A program made the translations under genes and the position numbers. A DNA stretch of 6,876 nucleotides from Pseudomonadota bacterium (lineage in GTDB: Bacteria; Myxococcota_A; Polyangia; Polyangiales; Polyangiaceae): contig JAEYOT010000284.1 of the NCBI GenBank assembly GCA_023411445.1, forward strand, positions 1 to 6,876. Direction: 5' to 3'. Numbering within the stretch: the first letter of the stretch is position 1; each line of letters starts with the position of its first letter. The notes beneath the pieces were generated by a model. The model had not been told where the DNA came from and did not search any database. It was given only the letters and a program-made list of their open reading frames with translations. Shown in pieces: positions 1 through 6,725 of this stretch.

Positions 1-306
1 GCGCTGCATGACCAGGCCCGTGAAGAGCGCCGTGAGCGCGGCCAGCGCCAGCGCGAGGGTGGCGAGGCGCTGACGTCGCGGACGCGACGCGCCGAACAGC
101 GCGGCGAGCGCCGCGAGCGCGCCCAGCAGCGTGCCGCCAATGGCGCCGCTGAGCATGGCTCCGAGCTCTTCCAAGTCTGCCCCGCCGTGGTGCACCAAGA
201 GCGGCCCGATCAAGCCGATGCAGCACAGGCCGAGCACCAAGCCGCCCACGATGAAACCGAGCGCACAAAACAGCTCGAGCAGCGCGACCGACAGCTTCGA
301 GTCCAT
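1..306 (-). CDS. Small multi-pass membrane protein, 3' end cut by window edge
   Basis: The minus-strand frame is open from an ATG at 306-304 to the window edge: 102 codons with no stop. An in-frame TAG eight codons upstream, with no other ATG between, fixes the start. The protein begins MDSKLSVALLELFCALGFIV and shows three hydrophobic stretches at about residues 12-38, 48-72 and 82-100. A basic segment, SRPRRQR (74-80), lies between the second and third and would probably face the cytoplasm. The helices are rich in Gly, Ala and Leu (GAIGGTLLGALAALAALFG at 54-72), which allows tight helix packing. A weak GAAG about 8 bases before the ATG could serve as ribosome binding site. The gene starts 46 bases after the LysR-type gene on the same strand, so co-transcription is possible. 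I do not recognise the family and assign no function. The C-terminus is outside the window. That it is a membrane protein is well supported; its role is unknown. Confidence 0.72.
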   Translation of the reverse strand, partial: MDSKLSVALLELFCALGFIVGGLVLGLCCIGLIGPLLVHHGGADLEELGAMLSGAIGGTLLGALAALAALFGASRPRRQRLATLALALAALTALFTGLVMQR

Positions 307-352
307 GCCGGAAGCTTCAGCATAGCTTGCCTAGGTGGCGCGCGCTCGCGCG

Positions 353-1264
353 TCACTCAGCGGGACCGAACGCTGCTTCCGACAACTGCTCGGAATGAAT
401 CAGCTCTTCTTTGAGCAGCTCGGCGACCGCCGCGATGCGCGAGACGCGCAGCGCCGACTTGGCGCACACAACGTGCAGCGTGCTCGTGCGATGCGGCCCG
501 AGCTCGAGGCCCAGTGGTGTCAGCACGCTCTCCGCGTTGTAGCGGTGCTTGGCCTTGTGCATGAACAGCGCGCCGAGCCCCGCCTCCGCGGCGCGCCGCT
601 GCACGAGGAAGTCATCCGAGGCGAAGCTCGGCTTGAAGCCCGGGATGAGCGCGGCAAGCTGCGGATTTGGTGGAAAATCCTCGAACGGCGGCGCCCAAGC
701 CACGAAATCAATCTCAGCCAGGGAGGCTTGCTTCGGCAGCTTGGCGGCGTAGCTCTTGCAAACGAACGCGTCATTCAGGTGGACGTAGCGATGCACGACC
801 TCGAGATCGCGCGACGTCGGCGCGCGCATGCGCAGCGCGATGTCTGCCTCGCGCCGCGACAAGTCGACGTACTCCACGCGAGCCAGCACCTGCACGCGGA
901 TCTGCGGATAGCGCTCACGTAGCCTGGCGGCGAAGGGCGCCACGAAGTCGAAGGCCACGCCGGGCGGCGCGGTGATGCGCACGAGGCCGCTCGGTGCGGA
1001 GTCGGCACGCTCGGCCGTATTGAGCAGCTCGCCCGCCCACTCCGCCATGTGGCGCGCCGGCGTGAGCCAGGTCTCACCACGGCTGGTCAAGGACGCGCCC
1101 TCCACGCTGCGATCGAACAGCGGGTAGCCGAGCCGCTCCTCCAGATCCGCCAGGCGCCGGCTCACCGTGGGCTGCCCCAAGCGCAGGTGCCGCGCCGCTT
1201 CAGTCAGGCTGCCGTGGTCGGCGATGGCCAGGAACAGCTTGATATCGTTCCAATCGACATCCAT
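353..1264 (-). CDS. LysR-family transcriptional regulator
   Basis: This 303-residue protein has the usual LysR-type length and order. A winged helix-turn-helix occupies about residues 5-64: DWNDIKLFLAIADHGSLTEA, then the recognition helix region LGQPTVSRRLADLEERLG. A linker helix follows, then a periplasmic-binding-protein-like effector domain from about residue 92 (GLVRITAPPGVAFDFVAPF) to about 290. The effector domain resembles the CrgA-like subgroup, with the typical segments LRERYPQIRVQV and ADIALRM. Such proteins act as tetramers on DNA and often control a divergent neighbour and themselves. Here the divergent neighbour is the exported metallo-hydrolase starting at 1358, so that gene is the likely target (inference). 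The start is supported because MDVDWNDIKLF aligns with the normal LysR N-terminus. There is, however, no Shine-Dalgarno sequence before this ATG, and a possible -10 element lies so close that the mRNA may be leaderless. The effector is unknown. Confidence 0.95.
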   Translation of the reverse strand: MDVDWNDIKLFLAIADHGSLTEAARHLRLGQPTVSRRLADLEERLGYPLFDRSVEGASLTSRGETWLTPARHMAEWAGELLNTAERADSAPSGLVRITAPPGVAFDFVAPFAARLRERYPQIRVQVLARVEYVDLSRREADIALRMRAPTSRDLEVVHRYVHLNDAFVCKSYAAKLPKQASLAEIDFVAWAPPFEDFPPNPQLAALIPGFKPSFASDDFLVQRRAAEAGLGALFMHKAKHRYNAESVLTPLGLELGPHRTSTLHVVCAKSALRVSRIAAVAELLKEELIHSEQLSEAAFGPAE

Positions 1265-1268
1265 TTTT

Positions 1269-1303
1269 GGATGATAACATTCAAAATCTCTCAGTTTTCA
1301 TCC
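1269..1303. promoter_or_regulatory. Candidate LysR operator: imperfect inverted repeat in the divergent promoter region
   Basis: GGATGATAAC (1269-1278) is repeated inverted as GTTTTCATCC (1294-1303), matching at 9 of 10 positions with a 15-base spacer. The dyad lies in an unusually AT-rich patch between the divergent LysR-type and hydrolase genes. LysR-type proteins usually bind interrupted dyads containing T-N11-A in such regions; a T-N11-A is present at 1281-1293, though that short pattern is common by chance. On the minus strand the dyad covers a possible LysR promoter: ATGAAA as -35 (1301-1296) and TATCAT as -10 (1276-1271), with a long spacing of 19. Binding here could therefore repress the regulator and act on the hydrolase gene. 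The repeat is seen directly; the operator role is inference. Confidence 0.5.
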
Positions 1304-1345
1304 GATTACGAATTGCTAGGCTCAGGTCATGGCGGCGCTGGCCGC

Positions 1346-1353
1346 GGAGAAGG
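1346..1353 (+). promoter_or_regulatory. Ribosome binding site of the MBL-fold hydrolase (decides its start)
   Basis: GGAGAAGG ends four bases before the ATG at 1358. It is a strong Shine-Dalgarno sequence and selects this start over the in-frame codons further upstream (the frame is open back to 1049), which would overlap the divergent LysR gene. The chosen start also places a signal peptide at the exact N-terminus. Confidence 0.8.
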
Positions 1354-1357
1354 CACC

Positions 1358-2320
1358 ATGACCAAGTCGTTTTTGTATGCAATTTCAGCTATTTGTCTGA
1401 TCGGGCTCGGGACGGCGGCCGCCCAGGACACGCCGGCCAGCGATCACCCGAGCGAGCCGGCCAGCTGGGGCCGAGCTTCCTCGGGCTCGAGCCTGGAATC
1501 CGTCCTCGATCAGCCGGGGCCGATCGAAGTCGAGACGGTGGCGTCCGCCACCTGGCAGGTGCCGCTGTCGGGGATGCTGAACCTGAAGCACCCCAAGGCG
1601 GAGGCCGCAGGGCTTTACGACGGCGAGCAGCCGATCAGCATCTACTTTCACGCGCTGCGCCACCCCACGCGCGGATTGTTCATCGTCGATACCGGCGTCG
1701 AGCAGGCCTTCGGTAGCGAGCGCTCGGCAGTGCAGGGCGTGGTGGCCAAGCTGGCCAAGGTCGACAGCATCCAGGTGAAGGAACCGCTGGGTGCCTGGCT
1801 GGAGCGGCAGACTCAACCGCTAGCTGGCGTTTTGCTCACGCACCTGCACATCGATCACATCATGGGCATGCCGGACGTGCCGCCCGGCACGCCGATCTTC
1901 ACGGGACCAGGCGAGGCACGAGCAGGCGCGGCGCTCAACCTGTTCACGCGGCCCGTCACCGACCGCTTGTTCAGCGGCCACGCCGCCTTCGCCGAGTGGC
2001 AGTTCCGTCCGGACCCGAGCGGGCGCTTCACGGGTGTCGTGGACGTGCTGGGCGACGGGTCGCTGTGGGCGCTGCACGTGCCGGGTCACACGCCGGGCAG
2101 CACCGCGTACCTGGCGCGCACGCCCAGCGGCCCCGTGCTGCTGGCGGGGGACTCGTGCCACACGTCGTGGGGTTGGGATCACGGCGTGGAGCCGGGCGAC
2201 TTCTCGCGGGACGTAGCGCAGAGCGCTCAGAGCCTGGGCCAGCTGCAGGAGCTCGTGAAGCGCCACCCCCGCGTGGACGTGCGCCTCGGTCACCAGCCGC
2301 GCGGTCAGCAAATCCTTTGA
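1358..2320 (+). CDS. Exported metallo-beta-lactamase-fold hydrolase (AHL-lactonase-like metal site)
   Basis: This 320-residue protein begins with a signal peptide: K3, a hydrophobic core (about 5-18), and a likely signal peptidase I cleavage site in TAAA|QD after A22. No lipobox is present, so it is probably soluble in the periplasm or secreted. The metallo-beta-lactamase fold is shown by THLHIDHIMGM, giving H162, H164, D166 and H167. HVPGHTPGS (H244), AGDS (D265) and a final LGHQP (H312) complete a two-metal site. HxHxDH with both bridging Asp and last His is the pattern of lactonase, glyoxalase II and related hydrolases. N-acyl homoserine lactonases and similar enzymes in this branch share GHTPG and the late GH, so a lactone or ester substrate is plausible but not shown. 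It is transcribed divergently from the LysR-type gene, its likely regulator. It is not a typical B1 beta-lactamase, and resistance should not be inferred. Fold and metal site are secure; the substrate is unknown. Confidence 0.9.
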   Translation: MTKSFLYAISAICLIGLGTAAAQDTPASDHPSEPASWGRASSGSSLESVLDQPGPIEVETVASATWQVPLSGMLNLKHPKAEAAGLYDGEQPISIYFHALRHPTRGLFIVDTGVEQAFGSERSAVQGVVAKLAKVDSIQVKEPLGAWLERQTQPLAGVLLTHLHIDHIMGMPDVPPGTPIFTGPGEARAGAALNLFTRPVTDRLFSGHAAFAEWQFRPDPSGRFTGVVDVLGDGSLWALHVPGHTPGSTAYLARTPSGPVLLAGDSCHTSWGWDHGVEPGDFSRDVAQSAQSLGQLQELVKRHPRVDVRLGHQPRGQQIL

Positions 2321-2369
2321 GCGCGAGCCGCGTCTGTAAGCGCGACGGAGCTCGCTCGTTGTCTCCGCC

Positions 2370-2374
2370 AAGGA
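2370..2374 (+). promoter_or_regulatory. Ribosome binding site of the DUF4139-type lipoprotein
   Basis: AAGGA lies six bases before the ATG at 2381 and supports that start. The ATG is followed directly by a lipoprotein signal peptide. The 60-base gap after the hydrolase stop contains no convincing terminator, so the two plus-strand genes may be co-transcribed. Confidence 0.65.
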
Positions 2375-2380
2375 CGAACC

Positions 2381-4522
2381 ATGCGACCCCTCTCGCCTTG
2401 CCTGCTGCTCCTCACCCTCGGCCTCGGGGGCTGCGCCTCCGCACAGCTCCCCCGCCCGCTCGAGAGCAACGCAACGCTCGGCAAGGTGGTCGTCTACCGC
2501 AACGGCGTGGCCTACTTCGAGCGCTACGCCAAGCTCGAAGGCGACAAGCTCAAGCTGCGCGTCCCCAGCGAGCGCTTGGACGACCTGCTCAAGTCGCTCA
2601 CGGTGGTGGATGCTCACTCGGGCAAGCCCGTACCGGTGTCGTTCCCGACCGTGGAACACGCGGGCGACGAGGTAGACATTGCGATTCAGCTCGGCAAGCC
2701 CGCTCCGCGCGCGCTCAGGATCTCCTATGTGACGGAGAGCCCCGCCTGGAAGCCGAGCTACCGGCTGAAGCTGAGCGAGCGCGGGCCAGCGCGCTTGGAG
2801 GCTTGGGCGGTGGTGGATAACGTCTCCGGCGAGGATTGGGAGCGCGTCGCGGTCGGCGTTGGGTCCACCTCCGCGCTGTCGTTCCGCTTCGACCTGCACA
2901 GCGTCCGCTTCGTGGAGCGCGAAACGTTGAGCGACGGGCAGCTACTGGGGCTGTCACCCCCGACAGGAGGCTCGCCCTACACGGTGGCGGGCAAGGAGCT
3001 GCAGGTGCTGGCCCATGTCTCGAGCGAGCAGCTGCTCTCGCCCGAGCCACCCGTTTCGCCCAGCGATGAGGCGCACGAACGAGCCTCACCGGCGCGCGGG
3101 GGCGGCGGTGCTGGACGGCAGGTCGCGAGCGCGAGCCCGAAAGGGCCGCCGCGCTCGGACGAGAAAATGAAGCGGCGCGCGCCGATAGCGCTGCGCGCGT
3201 CCCGAACGCTCGACGATTCACTCGCTGGCGTCGCGCAGCGGGCCGTCCAGCGCCAGGAGAAGATCCGCGTGGAGGGCTATGCCGTGAGCGGCGACGTGGA
3301 TCGCGGGGCAGAGTCGCTCAAGCGAGCCCACCAGATCCGGGACCGCTTGGTGCAAAACGGGCTCCCTGCCGAGCAGATCGAGGTCGTCGGCACCGGCCGC
3401 ACCACCTCCGGGGATGCCGTGCGCATCCTGGCGGTGCAAGCCGATGCCAAGCCGGAGCAGCCGGGCTCCGCCGTGGCGGCGGCAGGCAACGCGGGCGCCG
3501 GCGAGCCGCTGGGAAGCGCCTTCTTCTTGTCCGCTGCTCCGCTCACCGTCGAAAAAGGCCAGTCTGCGCTGGTGAGCATGCTGAGCCACGACGTGGTGGC
3601 CAAGCCCGTGTACTACTTCGATCCGATCTCCGCGCGCGGCTCGGACGCGCTCGCGTTTCGCGCTGTGCTGCTCGAAAATCCCTCCGAGCATACGCTCGAT
3701 GCCGGTCCTTTCACGGTCTACGCCGATGGCCAGTTCTTGGGCGAGGGCCTCAGCGATCCGATCCCAGCCAAGAGTCGCGCCTTCATCCCGTTCGCGCTGG
3801 ACCGCAGCGTGCTAGTCGAGACTGAGCTGGGTGGCCGCGAAGAGCTCGAGCGCCTGGTCACGATCCAGCGCGGCATGGTGACGGCCGAGGCGCGCTCGAT
3901 CAAGTCGACCAAGCTCACGCTGATCAACCGCGGCAGGAGCCCCGCCCTCACCTACGTGCGACACCAGCCCGCCGCGCAGCACCAGCTGATCGCGCCGACC
4001 CAAGGCGTCGAGAAGCTGCGCGGCGCGTACCTGTTCCCGGTCACGGTGCCGGCCGGCGGCTCGTTCACCTTGAACATCGAAGAGGCGACGCCCATCCGTA
4101 AGTCCGTGGACGTTCGCACCAACGCCGGCGTGGCCGAGCTCGGCCTCTACCTCAAGGTCGCCCGAGGCTTGCCCGAGGAGCTGAAGCAGAAGCTGGCTCA
4201 GGTGCTGGCCATGCACCGCGAGCTGGCGGAGCTGGACGAGCGGCTGCGCACCATCGCCACGCAGGTTCAGATGTACCGGGCGCGTGTGGACGAGCTGAAC
4301 GAGCAGTTGGTCACGCTGCGGCGCGTGCCGCAAGCCGCCGAGCTGAGCCGCAACCTGGCTCAAAAGATGGCGGAAATCTCCGACAAGCTTCAGAAGGCGA
4401 CGCTGGCCGCCGCGAGCGCGGAGGGAGAGCGGCTCACGCGCCGCGTGGCGCTGGAAGATCGGCTGGCGGAGCTCACGCTGGACAGCCAGCGCGAGCGAGC
4501 CCTCGCCTCCGCCCCGCGCTGA
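2381..4522 (+). CDS. DUF4139-type outer-membrane lipoprotein with inserted OmpA-like segment
   Basis: This is a 713-residue lipoprotein. The signal peptide ends in the lipobox LGGC, with C18 the lipidated residue. Ala follows it and there is no Asp retention signal, so the outer membrane is expected. An N-terminal beta-rich region (about 32-110, LGKVVVYRNGVAYFER) resembles the DUF4140 part of MuiA-like proteins. The DUF4139 part begins with YVTESPAWKPSYRL (116-129) and WAVVDNVSGEDW (142-153). It is interrupted by a Gly/Ser/Pro-rich linker (about 222-270) and an OmpA-like segment (about 294-352, VEGYA then SLKRAHQIRDRL). It resumes at about 387 (LTVEKGQSALVSML) and runs to about 595. A charged coiled coil (about 597-705) forms the C-terminus; in MuiA-like proteins the coil usually lies between the two domains. 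The OmpA-like part lacks the Asp of the peptidoglycan-binding motif. The family's biochemical role is not established. An envelope-structural or envelope-stress role is inference. Its own ribosome binding site lies six bases upstream. Confidence 0.88.
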   Translation: MRPLSPCLLLLTLGLGGCASAQLPRPLESNATLGKVVVYRNGVAYFERYAKLEGDKLKLRVPSERLDDLLKSLTVVDAHSGKPVPVSFPTVEHAGDEVDIAIQLGKPAPRALRISYVTESPAWKPSYRLKLSERGPARLEAWAVVDNVSGEDWERVAVGVGSTSALSFRFDLHSVRFVERETLSDGQLLGLSPPTGGSPYTVAGKELQVLAHVSSEQLLSPEPPVSPSDEAHERASPARGGGGAGRQVASASPKGPPRSDEKMKRRAPIALRASRTLDDSLAGVAQRAVQRQEKIRVEGYAVSGDVDRGAESLKRAHQIRDRLVQNGLPAEQIEVVGTGRTTSGDAVRILAVQADAKPEQPGSAVAAAGNAGAGEPLGSAFFLSAAPLTVEKGQSALVSMLSHDVVAKPVYYFDPISARGSDALAFRAVLLENPSEHTLDAGPFTVYADGQFLGEGLSDPIPAKSRAFIPFALDRSVLVETELGGREELERLVTIQRGMVTAEARSIKSTKLTLINRGRSPALTYVRHQPAAQHQLIAPTQGVEKLRGAYLFPVTVPAGGSFTLNIEEATPIRKSVDVRTNAGVAELGLYLKVARGLPEELKQKLAQVLAMHRELAELDERLRTIATQVQMYRARVDELNEQLVTLRRVPQAAELSRNLAQKMAEISDKLQKATLAAASAEGERLTRRVALEDRLAELTLDSQRERALASAPR

Positions 4523-4814
4523 AGCAGGGCGAGTAGCGCGAACACGGCGCGCCGTGAGCTGAAAGCGCGGGCCTGCCGAGCTGTCCACTTGGCCGACGAG
4601 CAGCACATCCGGCTCACCAGAGCCAGCGTCGACGAAGAGCTCTCGGGTGACACGCTGTCGGCCCAGGCGTCGGCCGCCATTTTCCAGCGCACCGGGCGAG
4701 ATCCGGCGCGTCGACCTGTGGACGCAGCTGGGCTGCTGAGCGCCGCTCGACTCGGGGCGGTGTGACCACGAAACCGTGGGCGCGGAGCAGCGAGACGGAT
4801 TACGCTCGCGCCGC
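4523..4814. other. Intergenic stretch without a supported gene
   Basis: These 292 bases separate the lipoprotein from the Uup-type gene. The only clear structure is the palindrome at 4543-4556. A minus-strand frame stays open from 4822 to 3812, but most of it is antisense to the lipoprotein and its residue make-up looks like a frame shadow. A plus-strand frame ends in a TGA at 4762-4764 and has no start with a ribosome binding site. I see no strong sigma-70 promoter for the downstream gene, although one must lie here or further upstream. Confidence 0.6.
4543..4556. repeat. Perfect 14-base palindrome after the lipoprotein gene
   Basis: CACGGCGCGCCGTG is fully self-complementary and starts 21 bases after the lipoprotein stop codon. 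In RNA it could form a CACGG/CCGTG stem with a CGCG loop. No run of T follows, so it is not a classical intrinsic terminator. It could be an mRNA 3'-end stabilising hairpin, a protein-binding site, or chance in GC-rich DNA. Confidence 0.45.
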
Positions 4815-6725
4815 TTGTCCATCGTCGCCGCTCATAGCCTGCAAAAAGGCTACGGAAATCACGTCGTCCTCCGCTCCGCGGAGCTGATCATCGAGCCTGG
4901 TGAGCGCGTCGGCGTCGTCGGGCTGAACGGCGCGGGCAAGAGCACGCTGGGCAAGCTGCTGGCTGGCGTCGAGCAGCCGGACGGGGGCAACATCGCCCGG
5001 CGGCGTGGGGCTCGCATCGAGTACCTCGAGCAGGTGCCGCGCTTCGACGCCGCGCTCACGGCCGAGCAGGTGGTGTCACGCGGCCTCACGGCGTGGAACG
5101 AAGCCGTCGCGCGTCACGCCGCCGCCAGCGCCGCCTTGGGCGCGGCCACCTCGGATGACGCCAAGCTGCTCGAGGAGCAGGCTGCTGCTGCGGAGGAGGT
5201 GGAGCGCCTCGGCGGTTGGGATCAGTCGCATCGCATCCGTGCCGTCTTACAGCACTTGGGCGTCCGCCGGCCCGAAGCGCTGGTGTCGGAGATGAGCGGC
5301 GGGGAGCAGCGCCGCGTCGCGCTGGCGCGCCTGCTCGTCGCTCGGCCGGATTTGGCCATCTTGGATGAGCCGACCAACCACCTGGACGCAGAGACCATCG
5401 AGTGGCTGGAGCAGCACTTGGTCGACGAGTTTCCCGGCGCCGTGCTGCTGATCACGCACGACCGCTACCTGCTGGATAACGTGGCGCAGCGCACCGTGGA
5501 GGTCGCTGACGGCGAAGCGTTCAGCTACGACGGCGGCTACGAGCGCTACCTGGAGCAGAAGGCCGAACGGCAGGCGCACGCCGCGCGCACGGAGCAGAAC
5601 CGACAGAACTTCCTCCGGCGTGAGCTGGAGTGGCTGCGGCGCATGCCCAAAGCTCGCACCACCAAGCAACAAGCTCGCATCGATCGCGCGCACGAAGCGC
5701 TCAAGGCGCCCAAGCCCAAGCAAGAACAAAAGGTGACGCTGGAGCTTGACGTCTCGCGCGCCGGCAAGACCTTGCTGGAGCTGCGCGACGTGAGCGTCAC
5801 ACTGGCTGGTCGCGAGCTGGTGCAAAAGCTCAGCCTGTTCGTGGTGCAGGGTGAGCGCATCGGCATCGTGGGCCCCAACGGCGCCGGCAAGACGACGCTG
5901 CTCCGCGCCGTGCTCGGCCAGCTAGCGCCGAGCAGCGGCTCGATCACCGTGGGCAAGAACACGAAGATTGCCTACTTCGACCAGAAGCGCAGCGGGCTCG
6001 ACGACGCCAAGTCCATCTGGGACAACGTCACCGGCGATCAATCGCGCATCGAGCTGGGCGGCGAGGTGATCGATCCGCGCTCGTACTTGGAGCGCTTCGC
6101 CTTCGACAGCCATAAGCAGCGGCAACCGGTCGGCTCGCTCTCCGGTGGCGAGCGCGCTCGCGTGGCGCTGGCGCGCCTGTTGCGGCAGAGCGCCAACCTC
6201 GTCCTATTCGACGAGCCTACGAACGATCTGGACGTGGCCACCCTGGGCGCCGTCGAAGGCATGTTGCTGGACTTCGGCGTCACCGCCCTGATCGTCACGC
6301 ACGACCGTTACTTCCTCGATCGCGTCGCAAGCTCGATCTTGGCGTTCGAAGGCGACGGGCGAGTCGTGCACTACCCGGGCAACTACGACACCTTCCGTCG
6401 CTTGCGGGCGGAGGCGCGCGAGGCGCGCAAGGCCGAGGAGAAGGCGGCGCCAGCGGTGGCGCCCAAAGCCGCGAGCGCGCGCCCGAGCGCCAACCGCAAG
6501 AAGCTCTCGAACAACGAAGAGAAGGAGCTGCTAGGGCTCCCTGACGCGATCGATCGCGCCGAGCAGCTGATCGCGGAGCTGACCGCCAAGCTCGGAGACC
6601 CGGCCACGTACGCGGGAGGCGTGGACGTGCCGGCGCTGAACCGCGAGCTAGCGGCCGCGCGCGATGAGGCAGAGCGCCTGACCGCGCGCTGGGAAGAGCT
6701 GGAGACGAAGCGCAGCGCTACTTGA
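4815..6725 (+). CDS. uup: ABC-F family ATPase, Uup type
   Basis: This 636-residue protein has two ABC ATPase domains and no membrane segments, the ABC-F layout. Domain 1 has Walker [10 protein letters not shown] (K42), signature SGGEQ (161-165), Walker B DEPTNHLD (184-191, E185) and switch H215. The inter-domain linker (about 248-310) carries [20 protein letters not shown], typical of Uup. Domain 2 has GPNGAGKTT (K359), LSGGER (442-447), DEPTNDLD (466-473, E467) and H496. The second motif reading N-D-L-D, plus a C-terminal coiled domain (about 562-636, [15 protein letters not shown]), separates Uup from EttA, YbiT and antibiotic-protection ABC-F proteins. Known Uup acts in the cytoplasm on ribosomes and affects transposon excision in E. 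coli; its C-terminal domain binds DNA there. I chose the TTG at 4815 because [14 protein letters not shown] matches the usual N-terminus. The GTG at 4776 in the same frame would add 13 atypical residues, including a TTA codon rare in this DNA. No good Shine-Dalgarno sequence precedes either start. Confidence 0.93.
   Translation: MSIVAAHSLQKGYGNHVVLRSAELIIEPGERVGVVGLNGAGKSTLGKLLAGVEQPDGGNIARRRGARIEYLEQVPRFDAALTAEQVVSRGLTAWNEAVARHAAASAALGAATSDDAKLLEEQAAAAEEVERLGGWDQSHRIRAVLQHLGVRRPEALVSEMSGGEQRRVALARLLVARPDLAILDEPTNHLDAETIEWLEQHLVDEFPGAVLLITHDRYLLDNVAQRTVEVADGEAFSYDGGYERYLEQKAERQAHAARTEQNRQNFLRRELEWLRRMPKARTTKQQARIDRAHEALKAPKPKQEQKVTLELDVSRAGKTLLELRDVSVTLAGRELVQKLSLFVVQGERIGIVGPNGAGKTTLLRAVLGQLAPSSGSITVGKNTKIAYFDQKRSGLDDAKSIWDNVTGDQSRIELGGEVIDPRSYLERFAFDSHKQRQPVGSLSGGERARVALARLLRQSANLVLFDEPTNDLDVATLGAVEGMLLDFGVTALIVTHDRYFLDRVASSILAFEGDGRVVHYPGNYDTFRRLRAEAREARKAEEKAAPAVAPKAASARPSANRKKLSNNEEKELLGLPDAIDRAEQLIAELTAKLGDPATYAGGVDVPALNRELAAARDEAERLTARWEELETKRSAT

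Noticed and set aside
339..352. CGCGCG inverted repeat just after the LysR-type stop as a terminator
   Set aside because: The two-base loop is too small for the full stem, no T tract follows, and alternating CG runs are common in this DNA.
1295..1322. Sigma-70 promoter for the hydrolase (TTTTCA, 16-base spacer, TAGGCT)
   Set aside because: The -10 element matches at only three of six positions. An activator-dependent promoter is possible, but the sequence does not show it clearly.
1049..1357. N-terminal extension of the hydrolase from the upstream in-frame start at 1049
   Set aside because: It would overlap the LysR-type gene antisense, whereas the ATG at 1358 has a strong ribosome binding site and is followed directly by a signal peptide.
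1358..2320. Antibiotic-resistance beta-lactamase
   Set aside because: The fold is shared, but HxHxDH with the late LGHQ histidine points to the lactonase/glyoxalase II-like branch, not to B1-B3 beta-lactamases with proven drug activity.
1820..2899. Long minus-strand open frame (359 codons) antisense to the hydrolase and the lipoprotein
   Set aside because: It is antisense to two genes with clear motifs, has the Arg/Ala/Val-rich make-up of a shadow frame in GC-rich DNA, and shows no recognisable domain.
3812..4822. Long minus-strand open frame (336 codons) covering the intergenic stretch and the lipoprotein 3' end
   Set aside because: Most of it is antisense to the coiled-coil part of the lipoprotein, its start lies inside the Uup-type gene, and I see no domain. 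The part in the gap (4523-4814) reads somewhat protein-like but is too short to judge alone.
4815..6725. Antibiotic-resistance ABC-F ribosome-protection protein
   Set aside because: The DEPTNDLD second Walker B, the WLRRMPKAR linker and the C-terminal coiled domain match Uup, not the known resistance subfamilies.
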